Assembly (NCBI GenBank): GCA_016208685.1
Contig: JACQXM010000036.1
Coordinates: forward strand, 1-64,000
Origin: Planctomycetota bacterium
Lineage (GTDB): Bacteria; Planctomycetota; Phycisphaerae; UBA1845
Direction: 5' to 3'
Length of the DNA: 64,000 bases
Shown here: one piece after another, positions 17,491-28,543 of the stretch
Position numbering within the stretch: the first letter of the stretch is position 1
Layout of the letters: each line of letters begins with the position of its first letter
The notes under the pieces: generated by a model
Database searches by the model: none
What the model was told of the DNA's origin: nothing
What the model saw: only the letters and a program-made list of their open reading frames with translations
Position numbers and translations under genes: made by a program

Positions 17491-18996
17491 ATGCTTTGCA
17501 ATCGTGAGTCTTGGTGGCGGGCAGGTGTGCTATTCGGCGTGGCCGGAGTATGGATCGGGGCCGCGGCGAATGCCGTGCCGCAAGACCGCGTCGCAGACGC
17601 GGTGCTCGGGCAGCCCGATTTCGTCTCCAACCAGCCCAATCAGCCCGACGGTACGCCCACGGCCGGCAACCTAGCGTTCGAGTTCGCCCCGCATGCCGCC
17701 GTGGCGCCGAGCGGGCGGCTTTACGTTTCGGACTCGGGCAACCATCGCGTGCTGAGCTGGCCCAGCGCCGCGACATTCGCCAGCGGCGCGGCGGCGGACC
17801 TGGTCATCGGGCAGCCGGATTTCACCAGTGGCGCCATGGACTGCTCATTTAGCGGCGGTCCCAGCGCGAGCGGCCTGTGTTTCCCCCAGGGGCTCAGCGT
17901 CGACGCTGACGAGAACTTGTGGGTGGCGGATGCCATCAACCATCGGGTGCTGATGTTTCTGGATCCCGCTGCCACCGACGCAATCGCCGATATCGTCCTC
18001 GGCCAGGCGGATTTCAACTCCGCGGAGCAGAATCTCGGCTTGGGCGAGGCCGCGGCACGCGCGGACAGCTTGAACTACCCCGGCCGGGTGCTGGTTCGCG
18101 GCGCGCACCTGTACGTGGCCGACTCCGGCAACAGCCGCGTGCTGCATTACTCGCTCAGCCAGGGCGTTCAGGGCCAGCTTGCGGCCGACCGTGTCTGGGG
18201 ACAATTCGGCGACTTCACCGCCCCCTTCAAGAACAACGACAACTCCGGCAACTGCGCCAACACGGGAGAACAAGGCTGCGGGCCGCCTTCGGCGGACAAT
18301 CTGTTCAACCCCATCGGCATCGCCGTGGACGCCTACGATTCGCTCTATGTTGCCGACTGGGCGAACAACCGCGTGCTTCGCTTCGACGACCATCTCACCA
18401 GCGACACTACGGCCGACGCGGTGTTTGGGCAGGCGACGTTCGCGGGGAATGCGCCGAACAGCGGCGGCCTGGTGTCCGGCCTGGCGCAGCCGACGGACGT
18501 GGCCGTTGACCCCACCGGGCTTCGCCTGCTGGCGGCCGATGCGGGCAACAACCGCGTCCTGGTGTTCGGCAGTCCCTTGCGGATCACCACAGCTCGGGCG
18601 GTTTTCGGGCAGCTTGGCGATCTGAGCGCCAACGCCGTCAACCACGGGCTGGGCGACGCGGCGACCGATGCGGGAGGCCTTTTCGCCCCGACGGCCTCCA
18701 CGTTTGACGGTCTGGCGAACCTGGTCGTCGTCGACACCAACAACGCGCGCGTGCTTCGTCTGGACATGCCGTTGCGAACCCCGGTGCTTGCGGACATCGA
18801 CGGCGACGACGATGTCGACGCGGGCGATTACCGCAACTTGTGGAGCTGTCTGAACGGTCCTGCCGCGCCGCTGGATCCTACGTGCCGGCGATTGGACTTC
18901 ACTGGCGACCGCCGGACGGACCTGCACGAAGTGTCGCGCGTGTTCGGCTGCTTTTCGGGAACGGGATCCGTTGTTGACCCGTCATGCGATGACTAG
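17491..18996 (+). CDS. Secreted NHL-repeat beta-propeller protein with dockerin-like tail
   Basis: A 501-residue exported protein. The signal peptide covers the first ~27 residues (hydrophobic [16 protein letters not shown]). At least five NHL-type blades follow, each with a pattern like [15 protein letters not shown] or [11 protein letters not shown] after a V-A-D segment, separated by VFGQ/VLGQ-x-D-F linkers that recur about every 70 residues. The C-terminus contains [19 protein letters not shown] and [17 protein letters not shown], two Ca-binding dockerin-like repeats. GGGAGGGG lies just before the ATG. Such proteins probably act at the cell surface in binding or assembly; no catalytic residue set is evident. 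Confidence 0.8.
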   Translation: MLCNRESWWRAGVLFGVAGVWIGAAANAVPQDRVADAVLGQPDFVSNQPNQPDGTPTAGNLAFEFAPHAAVAPSGRLYVSDSGNHRVLSWPSAATFASGAAADLVIGQPDFTSGAMDCSFSGGPSASGLCFPQGLSVDADENLWVADAINHRVLMFLDPAATDAIADIVLGQADFNSAEQNLGLGEAAARADSLNYPGRVLVRGAHLYVADSGNSRVLHYSLSQGVQGQLAADRVWGQFGDFTAPFKNNDNSGNCANTGEQGCGPPSADNLFNPIGIAVDAYDSLYVADWANNRVLRFDDHLTSDTTADAVFGQATFAGNAPNSGGLVSGLAQPTDVAVDPTGLRLLAADAGNNRVLVFGSPLRITTARAVFGQLGDLSANAVNHGLGDAATDAGGLFAPTASTFDGLANLVVVDTNNARVLRLDMPLRTPVLADIDGDDDVDAGDYRNLWSCLNGPAAPLDPTCRRLDFTGDRRTDLHEVSRVFGCFSGTGSVVDPSCDD

Positions 18997-19024
18997 TGCT
19001 TTGACGCACGCGAATCTGCGCGTT

Positions 19025-19260
19025 GGGTGGCTTGCCCAAGCACTGCACAGCCGTGCGCCGGCATGTGTTTCTTCGGCATGGCGGCGCTGCGCTTGGCCAT
19101 GCCACCCTGAGAATCGGCTGCGTTGGCGCACGCGTGCCTCGACCCACCCGGCCCAGCGGGATGGGTGGCATGCCCAAGCACGGCACAGCCGTGCGCCGGC
19201 ATGTGTTTCGTGGGCATGGCGTTCCTGGGCACGGCGGCGCTGCGCTTGGCCATGCCACCC
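19025..19260. repeat. Two palindromic intergenic repeat units
   Basis: Two related units occupy 19025-19107 and 19163-19260. Each begins GGGTGGC-(T/A)-TGCCCAAGC and ends GCTTGGCCATGCCACCC, so each could fold into a long hairpin. Both share an internal CAGCCGTGCGCCGGCATG segment. They are separated by 55 non-repeated bases. The arrangement looks like a REP-type or miniature mobile repeat family. Confidence 0.6.
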
Positions 19261-19270
19261 TGAGAGCAGG

Positions 19271-20287
19271 GTGCGTTGGGGCACCAGCGGTTTCGGTCGT
19301 TTCGTCCCGACCGTCGCTCCTCCGGCGGGGCTTCGCCGAAGCGGGCGACACCGAACACCCCAGAGCGCGGACGCTTCGAAGACGCCACGCTACCGCCCCG
19401 CGCGCGGGTTCACGCTCGTCGAGCTGCTTGCGGTCCTGGCGGCCGTCGCACTGCTGTTGGGAATGCTGCTGCCCGCCCTGAATCAGGCGCGAAGCGAGGC
19501 GCGCGACCTCGTCTGCAAATCGAACCTCAAGGGCCTGATGAGCGGCATGATCGCCTACGCCGCGGCCAACGGCGAGGCCGTCGTGCCGTCGTACAACATG
19601 CGGGGCATCACCGGCGGCCGCGCCAACCCCCTGGACGGGTGGGCACCGATCCTGGACCAGGGTGGATATGTGCCAGGCAACGACACACTGGCGGGCAACC
19701 CCTTCGTCTGCCCGGAGACCGCAGACTTCCCCGGCCTGGCGGCCACCAACCGCGGCGGCAACGCCGACGATCCCTGGGGTTACATGGACTGGCCGGCGGT
19801 GATTACCTTCACCGGCACGTATGCGACGACCATCCCGCAGCGCGGCTACAACAAGATCATCCGCGTGGGCTACTGGATCAATGGTGAGAACCCCATCGGG
19901 GCGCCACGCGAGGTACGTTCCGGCACTTACTTCACCGGTTCCGTGGGGTACGGCCCTGATCCTAAGGGCCGGCACCTTCAGACCAGCTACTTCGTTCAGT
20001 TCCGCAGTCCGGAGCGGCTGGTCGCCCTGGCCGACGGCGTATTCGCGGGCAACCAACACGCCACGCGGCGCGGGCAGGTCGGCTTGCGCGTGGGCTATCG
20101 CCACCCGGACGGCCCGGGAAGCGCCAACGTGGGCTTCGCCGACGGACACGCCGACGCGGCCACTTCTGACCGGTTTCCCCGTGCCGCCGATCAGGGGGTG
20201 TCCGTGGAGGAGGTTCGGCGCGAAAACGCAGGCTCCGGGCCCACGCTATACGCCGATCCGGCAGCGTTCCTCGAACGCGCGCCGTAG
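19271..20287 (+). CDS. Type IV pseudopilin-like protein (prepilin N-terminal methylation signal)
   Basis: The protein contains [18 protein letters not shown], the prepilin peptidase cleavage and methylation motif (cleavage after Gly, conserved Glu at +5) plus the hydrophobic helix. Its C-terminal part, [20 protein letters not shown], is a variant of the H-x9-DG motif seen in the large pseudopilin families of Planctomycetota. No in-frame ATG lies near; GTG 19271 is my best start and would leave an unusually long leader of about 50 residues before the cleavage site, so the start is uncertain. The upstream sequence is a repeat, which may have displaced the original start. Role is probably surface assembly or secretion. 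Confidence 0.75.
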   Translation: MRWGTSGFGRFVPTVAPPAGLRRSGRHRTPQSADASKTPRYRPARGFTLVELLAVLAAVALLLGMLLPALNQARSEARDLVCKSNLKGLMSGMIAYAAANGEAVVPSYNMRGITGGRANPLDGWAPILDQGGYVPGNDTLAGNPFVCPETADFPGLAATNRGGNADDPWGYMDWPAVITFTGTYATTIPQRGYNKIIRVGYWINGENPIGAPREVRSGTYFTGSVGYGPDPKGRHLQTSYFVQFRSPERLVALADGVFAGNQHATRRGQVGLRVGYRHPDGPGSANVGFADGHADAATSDRFPRAADQGVSVEEVRRENAGSGPTLYADPAAFLERAP

Positions 20288-20323
20288 GAGGCCTGCCGCG
20301 TGTCCGGCACCGCGGTTCTCGAC

Positions 20324-21142
20324 TCAAGGCGCCGGAGCACTCGACGTGGTGTAACCTTCCAACGTTCCCGGCGTAAACTCGGCGCCGGTCATGATGGGAT
20401 TGACCACCAGGTCGGTGATGATCCACTCCATGGTTCCCTGGTCGCCGTTGGGCAGCTCCACGATGCGGTTCAGTCGGCGGGGCAGGAGATCCCGTTTGGA
20501 AATGTGCCAGATGGCGGTCCCCTTCACGCCGCTGGTCTTCACGCGCACCACGTAGCACTCCTCGCCGCCGACCTTGTCGTCAGAGCGTCGCTCGACTTCC
20601 GTGGCCGCCAGTTCGTCGTCGAAGGGCCGGGGATGGCTGAACTCCGGGAGACCGATGGCCTGTCCCAGCCGACCACGCGGACCGGTGACCTTGGAATCTA
20701 CGCCGGCGTGGATGATCTTCTTGTCGCGGTCGATCAGGAAGTGGATTTCTCCATCGGAGCCCGCGGTGAACTTCCTGGCCACGTCGTCATTGGGCATGCG
20801 CGCCTCCACTTCGAAGCGGAAGCGGTCAAAGCCGCCGGTGGCCTTGCCGCTGATCAGCGCCGTGCCCTTGACGACCGGCGCCAGCGGCACCATGTGCCCG
20901 GTTCCTTGGAAGACCCCCTTGTAGTGCACGGCGCTGACCTGTTTCATGGCCGCGTCCGCCCGCTTGAGGATTTCCTTGGGGTCCGTCAGTTCGGGGGTGG
21001 TCGGGGTCGTCGCGTCCTTCGGGGCGGCGTCGGCGGGTTTCGGTGCTTCGACCTTCACCGGCGGGTCCGTCGCGGCCGGCGTCTGCGCCGGCGAAGCAGC
21101 AGCGGCAGCCAGGAAAACCAGGTAGACCATCCAGCGCGTCAT
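20324..21142 (-). CDS. Exported LolA/DUF2092-like lipoprotein-interacting protein
   Basis: A 272-residue protein with a signal peptide (WMVYLVFLAAAAASPAQ) and a Pro/Ala/Thr-rich linker to about residue 50. The rest is a beta-rich domain with LKRADAAMKQVSAVHYKGVF and AGSDGEIHFLIDRDKKIIH, the pattern of DUF2092 and outer-membrane lipoprotein sorting (LolA/LolB/RseB-like) folds, which carry acyl chains in a hydrophobic half-barrel. GGAGG precedes the ATG. It follows the UDP-sugar genes on the same strand by 73 bases, so could be co-transcribed. Function in this organism is not established. Confidence 0.6.
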   Translation of the reverse strand: MTRWMVYLVFLAAAAASPAQTPAATDPPVKVEAPKPADAAPKDATTPTTPELTDPKEILKRADAAMKQVSAVHYKGVFQGTGHMVPLAPVVKGTALISGKATGGFDRFRFEVEARMPNDDVARKFTAGSDGEIHFLIDRDKKIIHAGVDSKVTGPRGRLGQAIGLPEFSHPRPFDDELAATEVERRSDDKVGGEECYVVRVKTSGVKGTAIWHISKRDLLPRRLNRIVELPNGDQGTMEWIITDLVVNPIMTGAEFTPGTLEGYTTSSAPAP

Positions 21143-21215
21143 TCACATCCTCCCTTCTTGCACAACGCTCGTCGGGGCATGCTCCTTCGTCGCATTCTAT
21201 CGCCACCGTAGCGGC

Positions 21216-22169
21216 TCATCGAGCCGGCACGGCGCGTAACCACTCGGCGAACCGCGTCAGGCCGGCGCGGAGCGGCGTGGTGGGGCGGTAGCCCAGCTCG
21301 GTGAGGGCGAGGCTGACATCGGCGCAGGTGCACGCCACGTCGCCCGGTTGTGGCGGGAGTCTTTCGATTCGCGCCGGCAGCTCCAGGACCTCCTCGAGAA
21401 GAGCGATCAGCTCGTTCACCGAAACCGGCTGCTCCTCGCCCAGGTTATACACGCGATAGCCACAGGCGCGATCCAAGGCCCGCAGAAGGCCGTCCACGAT
21501 GTCGTCGATGTAGGTGAAATCCCGTCGGGCCGTGCCGTCACCGAACACCGGCACGGCCGCGCCGGCGAGGATCAAACGCGCGAACTTGTGGATCGCCAGG
21601 TCCGGCCTTTGCCGCGGACCGTACACCGTGAAGAGCCGCAGGCAGGAGGCGTTCATGCCGTACAGGTGGTGGAACGTGTGACAGAGAAGCTCGCCCGCTT
21701 TCTTGGTGGCCGCATAGGGCGAGATGGGATCGTCCACCCGGTCCGATTCCCGGAAGGGGACGTTGGTGCGATTCCCATAGACGCTGGAGCTGCTGGCGAA
21801 GATGAACCGGCAGCCCGGCAGGCGGCGACAGGCTTCGAGGAGCGTGACCGTACCTGCCACGTTCACGTCGACGTAGGTGAGTGGCGCTACGATCGAAGGC
21901 CGGACGCCGGCACGCGCCGCCAGGTGAACCACGGCCGCGGTATCCGGGAGGACCACCCGGTTCACCGCGGCCGCATCGCGAATGTCGCCTTCCACCAGCC
22001 GAAAGCGGTCATGGCCCAAGGCTGCCGACAGGTTGGCACGCTTCACCGCCGGGTCGTAGAACTCGTCGAAGTTATCGAAGGCGATAACCTCGTCACCGCG
22101 GCGCAGCAACGCCTCGCACAGATGCGAGCCGATGAACCCCGCGCCGCCGGTAACCACGATTCTGGACAC
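21216..22169 (-). CDS. NAD-dependent nucleotide-sugar epimerase (UDP-glucuronate 4-epimerase type)
   Basis: A 317-residue extended short-chain dehydrogenase. VVTGGAGFIGSHLCEAL is the NAD-binding glycine motif, and the catalytic set is Ser in FASSSSVYG with Tyr-Lys in SPYAATKKAG. RRDFTYIDDIVDGLLRAL is the substrate-side motif. It follows UDP-glucose dehydrogenase by 108 bases on the same strand, so converting UDP-glucuronate to UDP-galacturonate is the likely reaction, feeding polysaccharide or lipid decoration. The start is GTG 22169 with GGGAAG upstream. 4-epimerisation of other UDP-sugars is the main alternative. Confidence 0.8.
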   Translation of the reverse strand: MSRIVVTGGAGFIGSHLCEALLRRGDEVIAFDNFDEFYDPAVKRANLSAALGHDRFRLVEGDIRDAAAVNRVVLPDTAAVVHLAARAGVRPSIVAPLTYVDVNVAGTVTLLEACRRLPGCRFIFASSSSVYGNRTNVPFRESDRVDDPISPYAATKKAGELLCHTFHHLYGMNASCLRLFTVYGPRQRPDLAIHKFARLILAGAAVPVFGDGTARRDFTYIDDIVDGLLRALDRACGYRVYNLGEEQPVSVNELIALLEEVLELPARIERLPPQPGDVACTCADVSLALTELGYRPTTPLRAGLTRFAEWLRAVPAR

Positions 22170-22277
22170 GATTCACTTCCCGGCGAAAGTCAGCGACGAA
22201 TTCCGGCCCGCACGTCCCCGCCTCACGGCGCAGACGGACCAGGTGTCCGGCCGCGCTCGGCCCGGGGCACCGGCGCG

Positions 22278-23615
22278 TTACTCTGCCGGTTTCGTCGGTC
22301 TGCCGACGCACACGTAGCGGAATCCTCGCTTCGCCAACGTCGTTGGATCGTACATGTTCCGGCCGTCGAAGATCAGTTTAGTCTTGAGCCGTTCGCTGAC
22401 GAGGTCGAAGTCCGGATTACGAAAGTTCGGCCAGTCGGTGAAGATGACAAGCGCGTCGGCGCCCTGGAGCGCCTCGTATTCGTCCCCGCACATTTCCACC
22501 GCCGGGTCGCCGATCTCCAGGGCTCCCGTCTGCATGGCCTCGGGGTCGTGGGCCCGCACCCGCATCCCCCGCTCGCGGAACATCCGCACGGCGGCGATGG
22601 CGGGCGCCTCGCGCACGTCGTCGGTCCGCGCCTTGAACGCCAGGCCCCAGACGGCGAGCGTGGTACGGCGGCAGGCGTCGCCGAAGTGGTCAATCACACG
22701 CTGGGCGAAGCGTCGTCGTTGTCGCTGGTTGACCTCCTGCACAGCGGCCACCACGCTCATGGGGTGGCCGACCGCCTCGCCCATCGACACCAGGGCGCTG
22801 ACGTCCTTGGGAAAGCAGGAGCCGCCGTACCCGACGCCGGGAAAGAGAAAGGCGCTGCCGATGCGGGAGTCGGAACCAATGCCGTGCCGCACCTGCTCAA
22901 CATCGGCGCCCAGCCGCTCGCAGAGTCCCGCGATCTCGTTCATGAAGGAAATCTTCGTTGCCAGCAGGGCGTTGGCCGCGTACTTGGTCATCTCAGCGCT
23001 CGCCGGATCCATCACCAGCAACCGTTCGCTACGGCGCATGAAGGGGGCGTACAGCTCACGCATGATCTCCACCACGGCGTGGTTGTTGGCGCCGATCACC
23101 ACCCGGTCCGGCTTGGTAAAGTCCTCGATGGCCGCCCCCTCCTTGAGGAACTCCGGATTGCTGACGTAATCAAACGGGTGGTCGGTCTGCGAGGCGATGG
23201 CTTCCGACACCTTGGCGTGCGTGCCCACCGGAACGGTGCTCTTCATCACCACGATGCGGTAGGCGTCCTTGCGCTCCAGACCGGCCATGGTTCGACCGAT
23301 GGTGCGCGCGACGTCGAGGATCGCGGAGAGATCGGCGGAGCCGTCGGCGGCGGGCGGAGTGCCCACCGCCAGGAAGACGATCCGCGAGCGCTTTACGGCG
23401 TCTTCCAGCCGGGTGGTGAATTGCAGCCGGCCCGCTCGGGCGTTGCTGACCACCAGTTCCTTGAGCCCGGGTTCGTAGATCGGCACTTCGCCTTTGTTCA
23501 GTAGGTCGATCTTGCGGGCGTCACAATCGACGCAGATCACGTGGTTGCCGCTCTCGGCGAAGCACGTGCCCGCGACCAGCCCTACGTACCCCGTTCCTAC
23601 CACCGACATTCTCAT
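22278..23615 (-). CDS. ugd: UDP-glucose 6-dehydrogenase
   Basis: A 445-residue enzyme of normal length. It oxidises UDP-glucose to UDP-glucuronate in two NAD-dependent steps. MRMSVVGTGYVGLVAGTCF is the NAD-binding start, SNPEFLKEGAAIEDF contains the catalytic Glu, the helix residue Lys lies in ALLATKISFMNE, and the thioester Cys is in GYGGSCFPKD. NLTxDxR-like sugar contacts are replaced by WGLAFKARTDDVREAP. It is first in a short leftward cluster with the 4-epimerase. Confidence 0.92.
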   Translation of the reverse strand: MRMSVVGTGYVGLVAGTCFAESGNHVICVDCDARKIDLLNKGEVPIYEPGLKELVVSNARAGRLQFTTRLEDAVKRSRIVFLAVGTPPAADGSADLSAILDVARTIGRTMAGLERKDAYRIVVMKSTVPVGTHAKVSEAIASQTDHPFDYVSNPEFLKEGAAIEDFTKPDRVVIGANNHAVVEIMRELYAPFMRRSERLLVMDPASAEMTKYAANALLATKISFMNEIAGLCERLGADVEQVRHGIGSDSRIGSAFLFPGVGYGGSCFPKDVSALVSMGEAVGHPMSVVAAVQEVNQRQRRRFAQRVIDHFGDACRRTTLAVWGLAFKARTDDVREAPAIAAVRMFRERGMRVRAHDPEAMQTGALEIGDPAVEMCGDEYEALQGADALVIFTDWPNFRNPDFDLVSERLKTKLIFDGRNMYDPTTLAKRGFRYVCVGRPTKPAE

Positions 23616-23637
23616 GAGCTACCACTCCCGCGCCGCG

Positions 23638-24954
<1,317 letters not shown>

Positions 24955-25011
24955 GAGTGTCGAGCCTATGTCGCAAGCTACGGTTTGCAAAGCGACTCGG
25001 GGCGACCGCAG

Positions 25012-26838
25012 CTAGAACGGCAAGGCCGGGGGAAGCGATAGCACCTCTCCAACCGCCGGCGGCGACATCGCACGGAATTCGTCCCTGTCCCACATCAACC
25101 AGCGCAGCGAGGCATCCTCCAGCCGGGTGCGGAACCTGAATCGCACTTCCGAGGCGCGGCCATCGGCACCGAGCTGCGAAACCTCGACCTCGGCCTCGGG
25201 TAGGGCAAGCACCTCGCCCTGCCGCATCGGATGGTTCGGGGAACGAAACAATTGATCCAGCGAGCCCGTCAGGTAGGGCGGGTCGGGCCGCACGATCAGC
25301 GTTCGTTCGTCGGGTCGGGAGAGCTGCACCGCCGACCCGCTGGGCGAAAGCAAGCGCACACGACGCGGAACGGGCGAGCCTTCCAGGGCCCGGGTGATGG
25401 GCAGTGAGCCGATTACCAGCGCCATGGGGGCGTTGACGATGACCACCGTCTGCCTCTCCACGGCGGCGTCCATCGGCGTCCGGACGTGCACTCGGCCCAG
25501 CACGGTGGCTGTGCCCACGACGGGCCCCACGCGGAGCGGCAGCAGAATGGGGGCGAGTAGTGCATGGATCGCCAGCACAGACGCCCAAGCCCCTCGCGCC
25601 AGCCGCCGGGTCGCCGGCCGCGCCGCGTCCTTGGCCCAGGCGGCGAAGGCGGGCATCGCCTGCCCCAACAGACCAAACGCCCCGACCCCGACGAACATCA
25701 ACAGTCGATCCGACGCGAAGGTCGAGGTCACCGGCACCGCCGCAAGCACCGTGCCCAATCCCCAGAACCTCGCAACAGGGTCGCGGCGAAGCAGCGGAAC
25801 CACCGCCGCCACCAACCCCAGACACGCAATCGCGGCGACCGTCGAGAAGGTCTGCATCCCGCGCGGACCCAGCAGTATCGACAGATCCGCGGGCGGACCA
25901 AGGAACTGCGCCGCGAGCAGAATGGGAAAACGCTGAAGCAGGGCGACGGCGAAGCGCATGGGATCATGCAGCGGGTCGATGTAAACCCCGATGTCGGCCA
26001 CGCCGTACCCGCCAAGCGTCCAACCGATCCGCCAGACCGCCACCAGACCCACGAACCAACCGAGGTCGGAAAGCCGCTTTCGCCACGGACGCCGGTCAAG
26101 GCAGACGGCATGCGCCGTGAGGTAGGCCAGCGTCGCGATGCCGCCCTCGGCGGCCAGCAGCGCCAGGGCGAACCAGAGCAGGGCGGCCATCAAGGTGCGG
26201 GGATCGGCGAGGCGCGTCCAACGCTCGTAGGACAGGAGGGCGGCGACGCCGAAGAACGTGCTTACCAAGGCGTTGCGATTGGCGAGGAACGCGATGGTAG
26301 TGCCGTGTGCATCGTCCACGGCGTAGAGCACGGCCGCGAGCCCGGCGGCCCAGGCGCTGCTCATGGTCCGCCGGTAGAGGACGCCGGCCAGAACCACGAC
26401 GCCGCCGTACCACAGAAGACTGTGGACGTGCATCAGCAGGGGCTTGTCCGGCCAGAGCTGGTAGTCAAGCCAATGAGTCGCCGCGGACACCGGGCGGAAG
26501 AATGCCGCGTGCGCCTCGCGCGATGTCCACCAGGGCGTGACGCCAAGTTCGATGAGCTTGTCATTATGCGACGGATCGCCGTCGAAGAAGTGGAAGAGGT
26601 CGAGCGCGAAACGCGGGCGAAGCGCGCCCTCCAGCCACGGCGGGCAGGGGGGGCGCACGAGCATGAAGTGCTGGATGTGATCGTCGGCGAACCGGCCGCC
26701 GGTGATGGAGGGGAGCGCCAGCACGACGCCCGCGGCCGCCGCCAGCCAGGGCAGCCGCGCGTGAGCAAGCAGCCGCTCAAGGGTCCGCTGTTTCCGCGGG
26801 GGAATGGCAGGCTCCCTGGTGCGTCCGGGCCTTCGCAC
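25012..26838 (-). CDS. Large polytopic membrane protein, glycosyltransferase-like
   Basis: A 608-residue protein with about eleven hydrophobic helices spread over residues 28-430 and a soluble C-terminal domain of about 170 residues. The first loop contains GGRFADDHIQHFML, and a later loop has FFRPVSAATHWLDYQLW; an acidic DD/DH motif in the first external loop followed by a P-x-S-x-x-x-H-x-x-D loop is typical of GT-C-fold lipid-linked sugar transferases. That assignment is structural analogy, not proof. The start is GTG 26838. It has no obvious operon partner and ends 21 bases before the upstream end of mutY reading the same way. Confidence 0.55.
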   Translation of the reverse strand: MRRPGRTREPAIPPRKQRTLERLLAHARLPWLAAAAGVVLALPSITGGRFADDHIQHFMLVRPPCPPWLEGALRPRFALDLFHFFDGDPSHNDKLIELGVTPWWTSREAHAAFFRPVSAATHWLDYQLWPDKPLLMHVHSLLWYGGVVVLAGVLYRRTMSSAWAAGLAAVLYAVDDAHGTTIAFLANRNALVSTFFGVAALLSYERWTRLADPRTLMAALLWFALALLAAEGGIATLAYLTAHAVCLDRRPWRKRLSDLGWFVGLVAVWRIGWTLGGYGVADIGVYIDPLHDPMRFAVALLQRFPILLAAQFLGPPADLSILLGPRGMQTFSTVAAIACLGLVAAVVPLLRRDPVARFWGLGTVLAAVPVTSTFASDRLLMFVGVGAFGLLGQAMPAFAAWAKDAARPATRRLARGAWASVLAIHALLAPILLPLRVGPVVGTATVLGRVHVRTPMDAAVERQTVVIVNAPMALVIGSLPITRALEGSPVPRRVRLLSPSGSAVQLSRPDERTLIVRPDPPYLTGSLDQLFRSPNHPMRQGEVLALPEAEVEVSQLGADGRASEVRFRFRTRLEDASLRWLMWDRDEFRAMSPPAVGEVLSLPPALPF

Positions 26839-26890
26839 GTTTCGATGCGTTCGTGCTCCCGGTCGCGGGCGTTAACGCCCCCTCGCCCCG

Positions 26891-26955
26891 TTGCCAAATT
26901 GCCTCGTTGCCTTGTTGCCCTGTTGCGTTGTTGCCTTCGTTCTTGCCTTGCCGCC
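26891..26955. repeat. Degenerate short GTTGCC tandem repeat
   Basis: The stretch contains about nine imperfect copies of a GTTGCC/CTTGCC unit spaced 6-10 bases apart (for example TTGCCTCGTTGCCTTGTTGC). It lies just downstream of pepD and just upstream of the large membrane-protein gene. Confidence 0.5.
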
Positions 26956-26961
26956 TCCCCC

Positions 26962-28458
26962 TCAACACTTCGCCAGCACCGGCAGCAGAGCGGAAAGATA
27001 GCGCCACGTTCGCTGCACGGACGCTACGTAAACTCGTTCCTCGGGACTGTGGGCGCCGCGGATCGTCGGCCCCAGCGAGACGGTATCCATGCCCCCGACG
27101 CGCTCGCCGATGATTCCGCACTCCAGTCCGGCGTGAATGGCGGCGATTTTCGGCTCCTTTCCGAACAGCTCCTGGTAGACGCCGCGGCAAACCGCCAGGG
27201 TCGGCGAGTCCGGATTCGGAGACCAGCCAGGATAGACGTTGGCGTTGGAGGTTGCGGCGCCGGCCGACTTCCCGAGGGACGCTAATCGCGCCAGCGTCTC
27301 TTCCATACGTTTCGCGGAGGAGCTGCGCGAAAGCGTGCCGGCGCGGACGTGGATCTGCGACCCCCCAACCTGGGTGCCGACCGTCGAGAGGTTGTTCGAA
27401 GTCTCGACCAACCCGGGCACGCGCGGATGCATACCCAGCACGCCGCTGGGGATTTCCGCCAGCGCCGCCAGCAGGCGCGCCGTGTGCTCGGGGCTGATGC
27501 ATGAGCTCGGCGCGACGCCGCGCAGTGCCTCGACGCGGATCGCCGCGGGCTCGGAGGTCTCCTTCTTCGACTGCCCGGCGACATCGGCCGCCGCGAGCGC
27601 CAGGGCCGCCGCAAGTCCTGTCGGACCGACCACCACGGCGCCCGCCTCCCGTGGTATGGCGTTGCGTTTGCTTCCGCCGTTGAGCTCCGCCAGTTGCAGG
27701 CCCGCCGCCTTGGCACCCAGCAGCGTGCGGACCAGCAGCTTGATGGCGTTGGCGCGGCGTTCGTGAATGTCGACGCCGGAGTGCCCGCCACGGAGTCCGG
27801 AAACCTCAACGCGGCAGCTCTCAGCGCCGGCCGGCGTGCCGCGGGCGTCGAAGGCCCACGCGAAATCAGTGTCGCAGCCGCCGGCGCAGCCGATGTACAG
27901 GGCGTCGTCCTCCTCGGAATCGAGATTGAGCATCCGCCGCCCGCGGAGCGATTCCCGCCGCACCGCCTTGGCGCCCGACATGCCGTCCTCCTCGTCCACG
28001 GTGAACAGCAGTTCCAGCGGGCCGTGTGCGATGTCGGTGGAGGTGGCCGCCGCCAGCGCCAGTGCCACGCCGATACCGTTGTCCGCCCCCAGCGTAGTGC
28101 CTTCGCCGCGCACGATCTGCTCACCGGTGGCGGGCTCGATCTCCACCACCATCCGAATGCCCTCGTGCTCGAAGTCATGCCGGGTGGCCGCGTTCTTCTC
28201 GCAGACCATGTCGAGATGCGCCTGGAGCACGAGGATGGGGGCGTCGGCGAGCCCGCGCGTGGGCGGAACATCGATCACCAGGTTCCCGGCGCCGTCGGTG
28301 TGCACGCACAACCCCCGGCGACCAGCCACCGTCTGCACGTGTTCGCGGATGCGCTGTTCGCGCTTCGACGGACGCGGGACTGCGGCGATCCCCGTGAAGA
28401 ACTCCCATACCGGTCGCGGCTCGAGCCCGGAAAGCGGACCCCCCGTTTGCGCTGCCAT
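26962..28458 (-). CDS. pepD: Cytosolic dipeptidase PepD (M20 family)
   Basis: A 498-residue di-zinc aminoacyl-dipeptidase. Zn-binding and catalytic motifs in order: His-Asp in LVLQAHLDMVCEKN, the bridging Asp in TTLGADNGIGVALALA, the general-base Glu pair in LFTVDEEDGMSGA, a further Asp in LNLDSEEDDALYIGCAGG and the late His in LGPTIRGAHSPEERV. Length and the CEKN/GADNGIG motifs match M20C PepD (beta-Ala-His and other dipeptides). AGGAG lies 8 bases before ATG 28458; the longer in-frame start reads through a palindrome and is rejected. Confidence 0.92.
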   Translation of the reverse strand: MAAQTGGPLSGLEPRPVWEFFTGIAAVPRPSKREQRIREHVQTVAGRRGLCVHTDGAGNLVIDVPPTRGLADAPILVLQAHLDMVCEKNAATRHDFEHEGIRMVVEIEPATGEQIVRGEGTTLGADNGIGVALALAAATSTDIAHGPLELLFTVDEEDGMSGAKAVRRESLRGRRMLNLDSEEDDALYIGCAGGCDTDFAWAFDARGTPAGAESCRVEVSGLRGGHSGVDIHERRANAIKLLVRTLLGAKAAGLQLAELNGGSKRNAIPREAGAVVVGPTGLAAALALAAADVAGQSKKETSEPAAIRVEALRGVAPSSCISPEHTARLLAALAEIPSGVLGMHPRVPGLVETSNNLSTVGTQVGGSQIHVRAGTLSRSSSAKRMEETLARLASLGKSAGAATSNANVYPGWSPNPDSPTLAVCRGVYQELFGKEPKIAAIHAGLECGIIGERVGGMDTVSLGPTIRGAHSPEERVYVASVQRTWRYLSALLPVLAKC

Positions 28459-28481
28459 CGCTCTGCTCCTATCGGGTGAAC

Positions 28482-28506
28482 GGTGTACCACCCGGCATGG
28501 TACACC
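28482..28506. promoter_or_regulatory. Perfect inverted repeat upstream of pepD
   Basis: GGTGTACCA and TGGTACACC form a perfect 9-base inverted repeat around a 7-base centre (CCCGGCA). It lies 24 bases upstream of the pepD start codon, in the right place for an operator or a 5' UTR hairpin. No neighbouring regulator is obvious. Confidence 0.5.
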
Positions 28507-28543
28507 AGGGTGCGGAAGAATCCACGGCTGGGCCGGACGACCG

